From contig NZ_MRYI01000002.1 of NCBI RefSeq assembly GCF_002260525.1, forward strand, positions 434,001 to 498,000: DNA of 64,000 nucleotides, given 5' to 3'. Below the pieces are notes generated by a model. It searched no databases and had not been told where the DNA came from. It saw only the letters and a list, made by a program, of their open reading frames with translations. The position numbers and the translations under genes are program-made. Positions 43,620 through 52,195 of the stretch are shown here, piece after piece. The stretch comes from Hahella sp. CCB-MM4. GTDB taxonomy: Bacteria > Pseudomonadota > Gammaproteobacteria > Pseudomonadales > Oleiphilaceae. Numbering within the stretch: position 1 is the first letter of the stretch; each line of letters opens with the position of its first letter.

Positions 43620-44519
43620 TCAGGATACTATCAGGCCATCCCGGCTGGGCGCTTCTCCAAACATACGCTTGTACTCACGGCTAAACTGAGAGGCGCTGGC
43701 ATACCCGACTCGGTAAGCGGCATCGCCGACATTCTGGGTATCCTGATGGATCATCCTGCGTGCCTCGTGCAACCGGATACTCTTGATATATTGCAGTGGT
43801 GAACACCCTGTCACTGTTTTGAAGTGAGAGTGAAACGAAGAAGCGCTCATATTCGCTATGACAGCCAGATCATTAACTTCCAGGGATTGGGAATAGTTTC
43901 TTTGGATATGTTGAAGGACTCTGGCAAGCTGGTGGTTGTGACGGTCCTGCCTGGCAAAGGATCTCAGTATGTGCCCCTGCTCCCCCTGAAGTATGTGAAA
44001 CAGGATTTCCTTCGTGACAATCGGTGCCAGTACTTTCGAGCGTTGAGTGCTGCCCAGCGTTTTCACCAACCGTAACACGGCATCATTCATTTCGGCATCA
44101 AGCCGGGACGAATAGATTCCGCGCAATACAGCATCTTTAACGGTGGGAAGGTCTTCCTCCAGCTCCATCAGCAGTTCAGTCACCATATTCAGGTCCAGCG
44201 CGATGCGTACCGCCAGATAGGGTTCTTCAGGAGTTGCCCGGATCACCTGGGCTTCCAGGGGGAGAGGTACCGTCAGCAGCAGATAGTTCAATGCATCATA
44301 GGTATACACTTCTTGTCCGAAATAAGCTCGCTTGCTTCCCTGAGCCACCACATAAAGGCTGGGCTCATAAACGACCGGCCCTCTTTGATTGGTGTGTGAA
44401 ACCCGAATAAGTGACAAGCCGGGTACTGCTGTCTCCACTTTGCCGTCCTCGGGCATATAGATCTCCACCAACCTGGCGAGCGGTGTTCTTGGTGATCGTT
44501 CAAAGTTGAGCATATCCAT
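43620..44519 (-). CDS. AraC-family transcriptional regulator
   Basis: A 299-residue regulator with an N-terminal cupin-like AraC_N domain (YEPSLYVVAQGSKRAYFGQEVYTYDALNYLLLTVPLP) and a C-terminal double helix-turn-helix (SLEVNDLAVIANMSASSFHSHFKTVTGCSPLQYIKSIRLHEARRM, then DAAYRVGYASASQFSREYKRMFGEAP). The gene is divergent from an aldo/keto reductase, the commonest arrangement for this AraC_N subgroup, so that reductase is its likely target. Start at 44519 or two codons later. Confidence 0.9.
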   Translation of the reverse strand: MDMLNFERSPRTPLARLVEIYMPEDGKVETAVPGLSLIRVSHTNQRGPVVYEPSLYVVAQGSKRAYFGQEVYTYDALNYLLLTVPLPLEAQVIRATPEEPYLAVRIALDLNMVTELLMELEEDLPTVKDAVLRGIYSSRLDAEMNDAVLRLVKTLGSTQRSKVLAPIVTKEILFHILQGEQGHILRSFARQDRHNHQLARVLQHIQRNYSQSLEVNDLAVIANMSASSFHSHFKTVTGCSPLQYIKSIRLHEARRMIHQDTQNVGDAAYRVGYASASQFSREYKRMFGEAPSRDGLIVS

Positions 44520-44745
44520 CTCTATCTACAACCATTTTTTGACGGCCAAGTCGTCTGAGCCCTTCGGCCTTGTTGTAGCATTATGCGTGCGAAACCCAGT
44601 ATATGCCCAGTGCGGAAACATATTTTTGTAGGAATAGGCAAACATTGCGGAGTTCTATTGTAGTGACCAGATGACTTGCTTCGGCATACTGAAATGGTCA
44701 GTCGGCACACCGACTCAATCATCAGGACAGATGCGAGGAAACAAG

Positions 44746-45738
44746 ATGAAGACACGTAAGTTAGGAACCTCCGGTTTGGAAGTATCCGCAATCGGGCTGG
44801 GTTGCATGGGCATGTCCGATTTCTACGGACATCACGATGACAAGGCCTCCTCAGACACCTTATTACGCGCCCTGGATATTGGTATTAATTTCTGGGATAC
44901 AGCAGACATGTACGGCCCACATACCAATGAGTTGCTGCTTGGCAAAGTGCTGAAGGAGTCCGGGCGCCGTGACGAAGTGGTGTTGGCCACAAAGTTTGGC
45001 ATTCAACGCGACAGTGACGGCCAGTTTCTCGGGGTTTGTGGTCGCCCGGAATATGTACGCCAATGTTGTGAGGACAGTCTTAAACGTCTCGGAGTGGACC
45101 ATATCGATCTCTATTACCAGCATCGGATGGACTCAACCGTGCCGATTGAAGACACGGTCGGAGCAATGGCGGAACTGGTCAGGGAAGGAAAAATCGGCCA
45201 TATCGGGCTATCTGAGGCTAACGCAACACTGCTGCAAAGAGCCAATGCTGTGCACCCTATTACCGCCCTGCAAAGCGAATACTCCCTCTGGACGAGAGAG
45301 CTGGAAGACTCGATCCTGCCCGCCTGCCGTGAACTAGGTATCAGTCTGGTTGCATACAGCCCATTAGGGCGGGGATTCCTGACGGGAGCCTATAAAAACC
45401 GTGACTCTTTCGATGAGAATGACTGGCGCCTGACAAATCCAAGATTCTCAGAAGAAAATTTCCAGGCCAATCTGGCGCTGGTCGAGCAAGTCAACAAACT
45501 GGCCGCTGACAAAGGCTGTACTTCAGCACAGCTGGCTCTTGCCTGGTTGCTCCATCAACAGGCAGATCTGGTCCCAATCCCCGGCACCCGAAAAATATCC
45601 CGCCTGGAAGAAAATGCCGGTGCTGTGGAAATCACCCTGTCAGAAGAGGAATTGGGGCAGATTACCGCAGGAATTCCCAAAGATATGGTCCAGGGGTCGC
45701 GTTATCCGGAAATGGCCATGCAATTGCTTCGTCAATAA
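44746..45738 (+). CDS. Aldo/keto reductase
   Basis: A 330-residue NADPH-dependent oxidoreductase. The start MKTRKLGTSGLEVSAIGLGCMGMSDFYG is typical of the YakC/AKR13-like group. Catalytic residues fall in FWDTADMYG (Asp, Tyr), VLATKFG (Lys) and YYQHRMD (His). NADPH-binding IPGTRKISRLEENAGAV is near the end. The ATG at 44746 follows AGGAAACAAG; the ORF is open 25 codons upstream. Likely controlled by the divergent AraC regulator. Physiological substrate unknown, probably reactive aldehydes. Confidence 0.93.
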   Translation: MKTRKLGTSGLEVSAIGLGCMGMSDFYGHHDDKASSDTLLRALDIGINFWDTADMYGPHTNELLLGKVLKESGRRDEVVLATKFGIQRDSDGQFLGVCGRPEYVRQCCEDSLKRLGVDHIDLYYQHRMDSTVPIEDTVGAMAELVREGKIGHIGLSEANATLLQRANAVHPITALQSEYSLWTRELEDSILPACRELGISLVAYSPLGRGFLTGAYKNRDSFDENDWRLTNPRFSEENFQANLALVEQVNKLAADKGCTSAQLALAWLLHQQADLVPIPGTRKISRLEENAGAVEITLSEEELGQITAGIPKDMVQGSRYPEMAMQLLRQ

Positions 45739-45780
45739 CGTGGCGATTCAGCTATGTATCTATTCAATCCAGTTACTGTT

Positions 45781-45844
45781 TCAAGCAGATACGTACTTTT
45801 CTCAAGCAGATAGGTATTTTTCTCAAGCAGATAGGTACTTTTTC
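45781..45844. repeat. Three-copy 21-bp tandem repeat
   Basis: TCAAGCAGATA starts at 45781, 45802 and 45823. Units are 21, 21 and 22 bp and end GTAC/TTTTTC with few changes. It lies 42 bp after the aldo/keto reductase stop. A small hairpin follows (ACTCGGT 45846-45852, ACCGAGT 45862-45868). Confidence 0.85.
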
Positions 45845-45887
45845 AACTCGGTACTGATTCAACCGAGTACAAGCAACAATATACTCA

Positions 45888-45987
45888 TCGATAAACGCAC
45901 CTTTTTAGTGCATTTATCGACTTAACCTCAGTCGCCATATGAGACTAATTGGTGCGTTATATTTTCAATTGAAATTTATAACGCACC
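45888..45987. repeat. Pair of related palindromes sharing a GTGCGTT core
   Basis: First palindrome: TCGATAAACGCAC (45888-45900) against GTGCATTTATCGA (45908-45920), one mismatch, loop CTTTTTA. Second: GGTGCGTTATA (45951-45961) against TATAACGCACC (45977-45987), perfect, enclosing TTTCAATTGAAA. Centres are 65 bp apart. They lie in the 418-bp gap before the CBS gene, whose remaining sequence shows no further clear signal. Confidence 0.7.
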
Positions 45988-46156
45988 ACTTTAACGCTCA
46001 AGAACTCTCCCGTTTAGTTTCAGAAAATCAGGCTTTCACACTCTCAGCCCAGTATTTATGCGGATTTTTTCAATAATTGAGACTCCGGATGGAAAAGTGT
46101 CCTGTTTTTTGCATTAGCAAAATAGAGGTACACAACCCTATACCGTGGAGGAGTCG

Positions 46157-46564
46157 ATGGATAACCTGAAAGTCAGCGACTGCATGAGTCGCAAGTTTGT
46201 TACATTCACCCCGGAGATGCCGGTGGTGGAAGCTGCCGCCAATCTGGTAAAAAACGAACTGATCGGAGGACCGGTCATTGATGGTAATGGAGCTCTGGTC
46301 GGATGGATTTCAGAACAGGATTGTCTTGGCACCGTTAGTCAGGTGATGTACTACGCCGACCGAGTAGCCACTGTGGCCGATATCATGCGCCAAGACGTAC
46401 TTGCCGCCAAGGAGGACGACAATCTGCTGGATCTGGCCAGTCTGATGCAGCAGCAGAAACCCAAGATTTATCCGGTGGTGGATGGTCGCCAGAGAGTGAT
46501 GGGAGTCATATCCAGACGCATTATCTTACGTGAGATGTGTAAGCATATATCCCGCCCCAAATAG
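46157..46564 (+). CDS. CBS-domain protein
   Basis: A 135-residue cytosolic protein made of two CBS repeats (MSRKFVTFTPEMPVVEAAANLVKNELIGGPVIDGNGALVGWISEQD and IMRQDVLAAKEDDNLLDLASLMQQQKPKIYPVVDGRQRVMGVISRR), a Bateman module that usually binds adenine nucleotides. No catalytic domain is attached, so a regulatory role is likely. The ATG at 46157 has GGAGGAG five bases upstream. Confidence 0.88.
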   Translation: MDNLKVSDCMSRKFVTFTPEMPVVEAAANLVKNELIGGPVIDGNGALVGWISEQDCLGTVSQVMYYADRVATVADIMRQDVLAAKEDDNLLDLASLMQQQKPKIYPVVDGRQRVMGVISRRIILREMCKHISRPK

Positions 46565-46651
46565 CCCCATCCAGGCTATTGATCATGGGATGGCCAGGCA
46601 AATTCCACGGGATGACGCGCCAGCAGGGACTTCAGGGGCTGCCCGCCCCTT

Positions 46652-47365
46652 TTATATTTTGTCTTTCCCAAAACCTAATGCACGCAGTCGAACGGGATCA
46701 AGAATCTCAATTTCCCCATAGGCTCGGGCAATGATGCCCTGACTTTCCAGATTCCTGAGAATCTGGTTGGTCGTCTGCCGCGAGATACCCAACATCATAC
46801 CCAGTTGTTCCTGATGCAAACTGATAACACGGCGGGATTTTCCGGTCCATTCGCCGTATCCTTCTGACATCATCAGCAGACGTCTTACCAGACGCTCTGA
46901 AGCAGTAAACAGTGCATTGTCTTCCAGTGCCAGAAACGCAAAACGCAGCTTATTGCAGAGCAACAATCCGAAATCCCGCCAGTATTGGGGGTGTTGATCC
47001 AACAATTGAATCAGTTTTTTCTGAGGGGCATTCAGCACTGTGACCGGGCCTTCTGCGATGGCGGTATGGGTCCGAAGCTGACCGTCAAACAAGGCAATCT
47101 CACCAAACCAGTTAGGAGGCTCGACAAAGGTGAGTATCGCCTCCTTTCCGTCTTCACGTACGCCGGTAACCCTCAAAGCGCCTTGTACAACCGCATAGAT
47201 ACCATCAGGCTGGTCGCCACGCTCAAACAGGTGTTCACCTGACGCCAATGGGCGGATAACCGACATCTGGATCAGGCTGGTTTTCAGCCCCTCCGGCAAC
47301 CCTTGAAACCAGGACCCGGTATTAAGCAGTTCAAGAAAGTGTGTCGGGCGTTGAGCAGCAGTCAT
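46652..47365 (-). CDS. Crp/Fnr-family transcriptional regulator
   Basis: A 237-residue regulator with an N-terminal cyclic-nucleotide-binding-type beta roll (GEHLFERGDQPDGIYAVVQGALRVTGVREDGKEAILTFVEPPNWFGEIALFDGQ), a dimer helix, and a C-terminal winged helix (ISLHQEQLGMMLGISRQTTNQILRNLESQGIIARAYGEIEILD). No FNR-type N-terminal cysteine cluster is present. Effector and targets are unknown. Convergent with the CBS gene. Confidence 0.88.
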   Translation of the reverse strand: MTAAQRPTHFLELLNTGSWFQGLPEGLKTSLIQMSVIRPLASGEHLFERGDQPDGIYAVVQGALRVTGVREDGKEAILTFVEPPNWFGEIALFDGQLRTHTAIAEGPVTVLNAPQKKLIQLLDQHPQYWRDFGLLLCNKLRFAFLALEDNALFTASERLVRRLLMMSEGYGEWTGKSRRVISLHQEQLGMMLGISRQTTNQILRNLESQGIIARAYGEIEILDPVRLRALGFGKDKI

Positions 47366-47463
47366 TCGAAAAAAGGCTCCAAAGGATTATTGTTATTGGA
47401 GCCTTCAGTATAACGCTTGTGTTGGGTCCGGCTAGACCCTAATACACCCGACTGTGCGCCGGT

Positions 47464-47994
47464 TCAGACTTGATGAGGTGTTTTGGCGGGGTTAATACGA
47501 GTAGGGCCGACACGCTCCTCAATCGCGCTTTGCAGACTAGGCATCATGCCCATCATGAACAGCCACTCGGCCACGACAAATAATGGCCCGACCACCAATC
47601 CGACCAGATCATCCACAAATGCAGGTTTACGACCTTCGTAGTAATGACCAACAAACTGAATTATCCAGCCCACCACAAACAACCCGACTCCTGTCGATAG
47701 CCATACCATGGTACTTTCGGCGGCCACTCTATGGCCTCCCCATACCGCCAGGGCCATCAAGCCGGTCATCAGCACCCCGAGACCCACATGCAGGCGCAGG
47801 TAGAAGATACTTGAAGCCACCGCCAGCATCAGGGCAATGGTGAAAGGAACGCCCGCAACGTCCAGGGCTGGACGGGACAGCAACACCGCCACGGCAAATA
47901 CAATCATGGGAATGCCGACAAAGTGAGTGGCAATATTACGGCGATCCCGGTGGTAATCAGCATATTGTGAAAGATGATCAACAAGGGTTTTCAT
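47464..47994 (-). CDS. Mpo1-like (DUF962) membrane protein
   Basis: A 176-residue membrane protein of the DUF962/YGL010w family, related to yeast Mpo1, an Fe-dependent dioxygenase acting on 2-hydroxy fatty acids. Conserved pieces: YADYHRDRRNIATHFVGIPMI near the N-terminus, FYLRLHVGLGVL, and GWIIQFVGHYYEGRKPAFVDDL with the His residues. The ATG at 47994 follows AGGAGG; the ORF is open 13 codons upstream. Bacterial function is not established. Confidence 0.85.
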   Translation of the reverse strand: MKTLVDHLSQYADYHRDRRNIATHFVGIPMIVFAVAVLLSRPALDVAGVPFTIALMLAVASSIFYLRLHVGLGVLMTGLMALAVWGGHRVAAESTMVWLSTGVGLFVVGWIIQFVGHYYEGRKPAFVDDLVGLVVGPLFVVAEWLFMMGMMPSLQSAIEERVGPTRINPAKTPHQV

Positions 47995-48094
47995 CAAGCA
48001 ACACCTCCTCTGGTTTGAGCTGAGTATATGCAATCAAGAGGCGTTGATTTGTCGCCTATCTGACAAAGAGGAAGGTTTAGATGACTGCCCGGGA

Positions 48095-48637
48095 TCAGTC
48101 GAGTTCGTCCCGGATCACCTTGCGTACTTCAGCCAGCCAGGTCAGCCAGGCTTTTTCAAAATGAATACCCAATCTCAGGGTCATATAAGGTAATAGATAC
48201 TTTTTGCGCTGTCGGGAGGACAGATGCTCCATTTGCGACTCGAGCTTTGAATACTGCTCTGCGGTTTCACGATGAAGCTGTTCATGTCGGGCCAGTTCTT
48301 CGAGCAGTTCGTCTTTATCGCCATGCCGTCCGGCAAACAGTTTTACCAGCAGAGGTTCTTTGATCTTGAATGCCCGTGCCGGCTGCCTGACCCAGGCCTT
48401 CAGCGCCTTAAGGCCTGCATCGGTAAGATAATAAACCTTTTTATCCGGCTTACCGGCCTGCTCCACCGCTTCAAATTCCACCATCCCATCGTCATGAAGC
48501 TTATGCAGTTCCTTGTAGACCTGCTGGTGAGAAGAGGACCAGAAGTGACCGATACTGAGGTTGAAACGCTTAACGATGTCGTATCCGGTACCTTTTTCAA
48601 GGTCAAGCATCGCCAGGATGGCATGTTTTAAAGACAT
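48095..48637 (-). CDS. PadR-family transcriptional regulator
   Basis: A 180-residue regulator. The PadR winged helix spans MSLKHAILAMLDLEKGTGYDIVKRFNLSIGHFWSSSHQQVYKELHKLHDDGMVEFEAVEQAGKPDKKVYYLTDAG (about 1-75), followed by the helical C-terminal Vir domain (about 85-170). The ORF is open to 48691; the ATG at 48637 gives the canonical start. It is divergent from the RetSat/CrtI-like oxidoreductase gene across 220 bp and may control it. Confidence 0.88.
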   Translation of the reverse strand: MSLKHAILAMLDLEKGTGYDIVKRFNLSIGHFWSSSHQQVYKELHKLHDDGMVEFEAVEQAGKPDKKVYYLTDAGLKALKAWVRQPARAFKIKEPLLVKLFAGRHGDKDELLEELARHEQLHRETAEQYSKLESQMEHLSSRQRKKYLLPYMTLRLGIHFEKAWLTWLAEVRKVIRDELD

Positions 48638-48857
48638 AACTACTCGGAACTCAGTGCCAATGGGCTGTTGTAGGGTATCCAGACACCACAAGCGGCGTCA
48701 TGATCCGGCGACGTTATCATGTTTGATCCGGAATGTTGAGTATCACCAGTTCACATAATTGTCTGCTGTACGAAAAATTATCACTCACGATCGTTGATTA
48801 TGCAATTTTTTGCATATATCCTGAAAAAACTTTTGGCACTACATGCAGGAGATCCAC

Positions 48858-50555
48858 ATGAGCACAGCGGAAAACAAAAATAGCTCCCCGAAGAAGAAAT
48901 CGCTGAAACCCAGCCCCATCAGAATCGGTACCCGTTATCGCGCCAGCCGGGTCGAAGGAACCTATGATGCCATCGTTATTGGTTCCGGTATCGGTGGCCT
49001 GACAACAGCCGCCTGCATGGCCAAACAAGGGAAAAAGGTTCTGGTTCTGGAGCAGCATTACACCGCCGGTGGCTTCACCCACAGTTATGCCCGCAACGGA
49101 TATGAGTGGGATGTAGGTGTTCACTATATTGGTGACATGGGGTCTCCCAACACGCTGGGACGAAAACTTTTCGACTACATCACCGATGGCCAGCTCAAGT
49201 GGGCCCCCATGGATGATAATTACGACCGTTTCTACATCGGCGATGAGCAGTTTGACCTCCGTCAGGGTAAAGACGGCTTTATAAACAGCATGGTCAGTTA
49301 TTTCCCGGAAGAAGAAACTGCTATTCGGCGTTACGTGGAGATGCTGAGCAAAGTCGCTTCGGCGATGCAGTTTTTCACCCTGAATAAAATATTGCCCTGG
49401 CCGGTCCGCAAGCTGCTGAATCTAGCTACCAAACCCGTGGTACCTGACTACATCAACAAAACCACCTATGAAGTCCTGTCTGGTATCACCCGCAACGAAA
49501 AACTGATTGCCGTGTTGACCGGACAGTGGGGTGACTGTGGCCTGACACCAAAAGAGTCCAGCTTTCTCATCCACGCCCTGATCGCCAAACATTACATCCA
49601 TGGAGGCTACTATCCGATTGGCGGAGCCTCGCGTATGGCAGAAACCATTATTCCGGTGATACAGAGTGCCGGTGGGGATGTGCTGACCTACGCCGATGTC
49701 AAAGAGATTCTGTTCGACGGCGATACTGCCGTGGGCGTCAGGATGGCGGATGATCACTGCCTTTATGCTCCCCGCATCATCAGTAATGCCGGGGTGCTGA
49801 ATACGTTTGAGAAGCTTATGCCGGAATCCATGGCCAAAAAGGCCGGCTACCCTAAAACACGTCCTCATATCCAGCCTTCCATGCCTCACCTGGGCATGTA
49901 TATCGGGGTGAAAAGCACGGCTGAGGAACTAAAGCTTCCAAAAACCAACTTCTGGATCTATCCCTCCCCGGACCATGACGGCAATGTCGCGCGCTTTATT
50001 GAAGATCAGGATAATCCTTTCCCGGTGGTTTATATTTCGTTTCCCTCTGCCAAGGATCCAAGCTATCAGAGCCGCTACCCTGGCACTTCCTCCATCGAAG
50101 TAGTTGCTCCGACCACCTATGAACAATTCGCCCAATGGAAAGATACAATCTGGGGTAAACGGGGTGAAGATTACGATCAACTCAAGGATGAGCTGAGCGA
50201 GCGTATACTGGCCCAGGTCTATGAAAAGCTACCTCAGCTGAAAGGGAAAATAGACTACTTCGAACTATCGACACCATTGTCCACCGACTACTTCTGCCGT
50301 TATACACGCGGTGAAATTTACGGGCTGGACCACACCCCCGAGCGTTTCAATCAGGATTGGCTGCGCCCTAAAACCGCCATTAAAGGATTGTATCTGACCG
50401 GCCAGGATATCCTGAGTTGTGGCGTTGTCGGCGCTATGATTGCCGGTCTGCTCACCACTGTGGCCGTTGATACGAGAGCCAGCCTGCCATTAATGAAGAA
50501 GATGTTCGTAGATAAGGGCAATCCGGTGTCGCCATCACAACTGGCAGAAGCCTAG
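48858..50555 (+). CDS. FAD-dependent phytoene desaturase/retinol saturase-like oxidoreductase
   Basis: A 565-residue NAD(P)/FAD-dependent oxidoreductase. After a polar, lysine-rich leader comes the dinucleotide motif YDAIVIGSGIGGLTTAACMAKQGKKVLVLEQH, followed by GGFTHSYARNGYEWDVGVHYIG as in RetSat/CrtI relatives. The C-terminal FAD motif is GLYLTGQDILSCGVVGAMIAGLLTT. No carotenoid synthesis genes are nearby, so the substrate is probably another isoprenoid or lipid. CAGGAG precedes the ATG at 48858. Confidence 0.88.
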   Translation: MSTAENKNSSPKKKSLKPSPIRIGTRYRASRVEGTYDAIVIGSGIGGLTTAACMAKQGKKVLVLEQHYTAGGFTHSYARNGYEWDVGVHYIGDMGSPNTLGRKLFDYITDGQLKWAPMDDNYDRFYIGDEQFDLRQGKDGFINSMVSYFPEEETAIRRYVEMLSKVASAMQFFTLNKILPWPVRKLLNLATKPVVPDYINKTTYEVLSGITRNEKLIAVLTGQWGDCGLTPKESSFLIHALIAKHYIHGGYYPIGGASRMAETIIPVIQSAGGDVLTYADVKEILFDGDTAVGVRMADDHCLYAPRIISNAGVLNTFEKLMPESMAKKAGYPKTRPHIQPSMPHLGMYIGVKSTAEELKLPKTNFWIYPSPDHDGNVARFIEDQDNPFPVVYISFPSAKDPSYQSRYPGTSSIEVVAPTTYEQFAQWKDTIWGKRGEDYDQLKDELSERILAQVYEKLPQLKGKIDYFELSTPLSTDYFCRYTRGEIYGLDHTPERFNQDWLRPKTAIKGLYLTGQDILSCGVVGAMIAGLLTTVAVDTRASLPLMKKMFVDKGNPVSPSQLAEA

Positions 50556-50556
50556 A

Positions 50557-50658
50557 TTCCTGTATCTATAGAGAGATTTCTAACAATAGATAGGCTCTTA
50601 AATCGATAGATAGCTTCCTAAACCAGCAAATAGATCAGAAAACCAATACGATAGCGGC
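50557..50658. repeat. Four- to five-copy 20-bp diverged tandem repeat
   Basis: Units of about 20 bp begin near 50558, 50578, 50598, 50618 and 50639. They share an ATAGATAG-type core and a CTWAA lead (for example TTAAATCGATAGATAGCTTC). The array starts right after the oxidoreductase stop. Confidence 0.6.
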
Positions 50659-50767
50659 AATATTTGCATTGAATGCCGCTATCGTGACTACAAATCACAT
50701 TAAATATCGTTATACTGGGGCCTGCCTAAAAATGGATGGGCCATTCGAGCCCCGAACGGATATAGTC

Positions 50768-51418
50768 ATGCGATTTGCAGTGCTTCTCTTTCTACTCGCC
50801 TCACTCTCAGGATGCCTCACCAATCCGGGAGTTCTACAGAATCAATCGCCAGCCAGCCTGGCTCCGCTCACGGATCAGCGTGCATGGATTGTAGGGAGCC
50901 TGACAACCGCTCCCGATTCATTAGGAAGAGCGAGCGCTGCCCTGGTTCTGAAAACCAGATCTTCCCTGGAACTCCAGGATTCGACAGATAACAGCTACAC
51001 ACTAAGCTTTGATTGGAAATATTCAGGCGCTTCTAATGCGGTCTTCTGGAATACCAACAAAGAAAAGAATACCGATGACTCACCAGCCCCCTATGACTCC
51101 CTGTTCCTGATGGAAATTGTGCCAGGCGAGTATTATCTGGCAGACATTTCGGTCTTTGCCTCACCTTACACAACCCACGCCCTTAACGATTACTACATCC
51201 CTGTTGAGTTTGCGCCAGGCACAGTCACTTATCTTGGTGCATTCACTATGGAGACGTTAACTTCGGGCAATATCACAACTGCCCAGATTGCAGTAGAAGA
51301 ACGGTTTGAATTCGACGTGTCCGAACTGAGACATATGTATCCACAATTGGAAGGCAAGGAAGTGATCAATGGTTCACTGCCTATTACCTATATTTCTCCT
51401 TTTGTTGTCAGGTACTAG
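50768..51418 (+). CDS. Uncharacterised lipoprotein (envelope cluster gene 1)
   Basis: A 216-residue lipoprotein with signal MRFAVLLFLLASLSGC and lipobox LSGC (Cys16). The mature protein has a beta-rich pattern: AWIVGSLTTAP, YTLSFDWKYSG, LFLMEIVPGEYYLADISVF, and FAPGTVTYLGAF, similar to small surface lipoproteins with a carboxypeptidase-regulatory or DUF2846-like fold, but not assigned. The ATG at 50768 is chosen because it gives the signal peptide. Three bases separate its stop from the next gene. Confidence 0.75.
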   Translation: MRFAVLLFLLASLSGCLTNPGVLQNQSPASLAPLTDQRAWIVGSLTTAPDSLGRASAALVLKTRSSLELQDSTDNSYTLSFDWKYSGASNAVFWNTNKEKNTDDSPAPYDSLFLMEIVPGEYYLADISVFASPYTTHALNDYYIPVEFAPGTVTYLGAFTMETLTSGNITTAQIAVEERFEFDVSELRHMYPQLEGKEVINGSLPITYISPFVVRY

Positions 51419-51421
51419 GCC

Positions 51422-52195
51422 GTGATCAGAAATAACATGCTCTCCAAGGAATCCAGGATCTCTTTCATGCGCTTACGCGGAATCTTAAATGCCCGGCTGT
51501 TCATTCTTTTCATAGTATCGGTCATTCCTACAACCGCCTTCTCAGAATTCTTGAAGGTTCCGAACATTCAGGAAGAAATGTCGAAAATTCACAATATCGG
51601 ACTACTGCCCCTGGACATCCAGATGATGGAAATTTTTCCCGGTGATCTGGTGGAGCCCCGCGAAGACTGGGCGATTCAGGCAAAAGAAACCACTCAGGCG
51701 CTACTCTCGGATTATTTCAGCCAGTCCTCATATCAGCTGAAATCCATCGACCTCAGCGGTCAGGAAAGCCAGGTTGATGAGATTATGTATCTGTACAAAC
51801 GAGTAGCAGCGACTCTGAATGCAGGAGTTATGGATCAATTCAGTGCTATCAGTTTGCCCGGAAGAAAAGATAACTTTGACTACTCTCTTGGTGATCTCTC
51901 ATTTCTGTTCGATCATCGCGATGTAGATGCCGTACTCATTGTCATTGGAGCCGATGCTTATCTCAGTACCAGCAGAAAAGTATCTGAAAGCGCCAGCGCC
52001 GTGGTCAAACTGGTGTTTGGCGTGGTCGATTTTGCCAACCCCCAAGGCACCATCACCATGGCATTGGTGAACAAAAACGGCGCTATACTCTGGCACTCCA
52101 GCCAAACCATGGGGGGCACCGATTTTCGGGATAACAACGTCCATCAGTATATTATGACTAATGTCCTGAACAGTTTTCCCAAGGCACCTCAATGA
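51422..52195 (+). CDS. Uncharacterised exported protein (envelope cluster gene 2)
   Basis: A 257-residue protein with an N-terminal signal or anchor segment (LFILFIVSVIPTTAFSEF). It begins at GTG 51422; ATGs at 51437 and 51467 are alternative starts, and the latter gives the neatest signal peptide. The mature part contains HNIGLLPLDIQM, then DVDAVLIVIGADAYLSTSRK and GTITMALVNKNGAILWHSSQTMGG, a pattern of lipoproteins with a TolB-N/CsgG-like alpha-beta fold. Its stop overlaps the M48 protease start (ATGA). Confidence 0.7.
   Translation: MIRNNMLSKESRISFMRLRGILNARLFILFIVSVIPTTAFSEFLKVPNIQEEMSKIHNIGLLPLDIQMMEIFPGDLVEPREDWAIQAKETTQALLSDYFSQSSYQLKSIDLSGQESQVDEIMYLYKRVAATLNAGVMDQFSAISLPGRKDNFDYSLGDLSFLFDHRDVDAVLIVIGADAYLSTSRKVSESASAVVKLVFGVVDFANPQGTITMALVNKNGAILWHSSQTMGGTDFRDNNVHQYIMTNVLNSFPKAPQ

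Noticed and set aside
45781-45844. 21-bp repeats considered as iterons of an origin
   Set aside because: No replication initiator gene, DnaA-box cluster or partition genes are present nearby.
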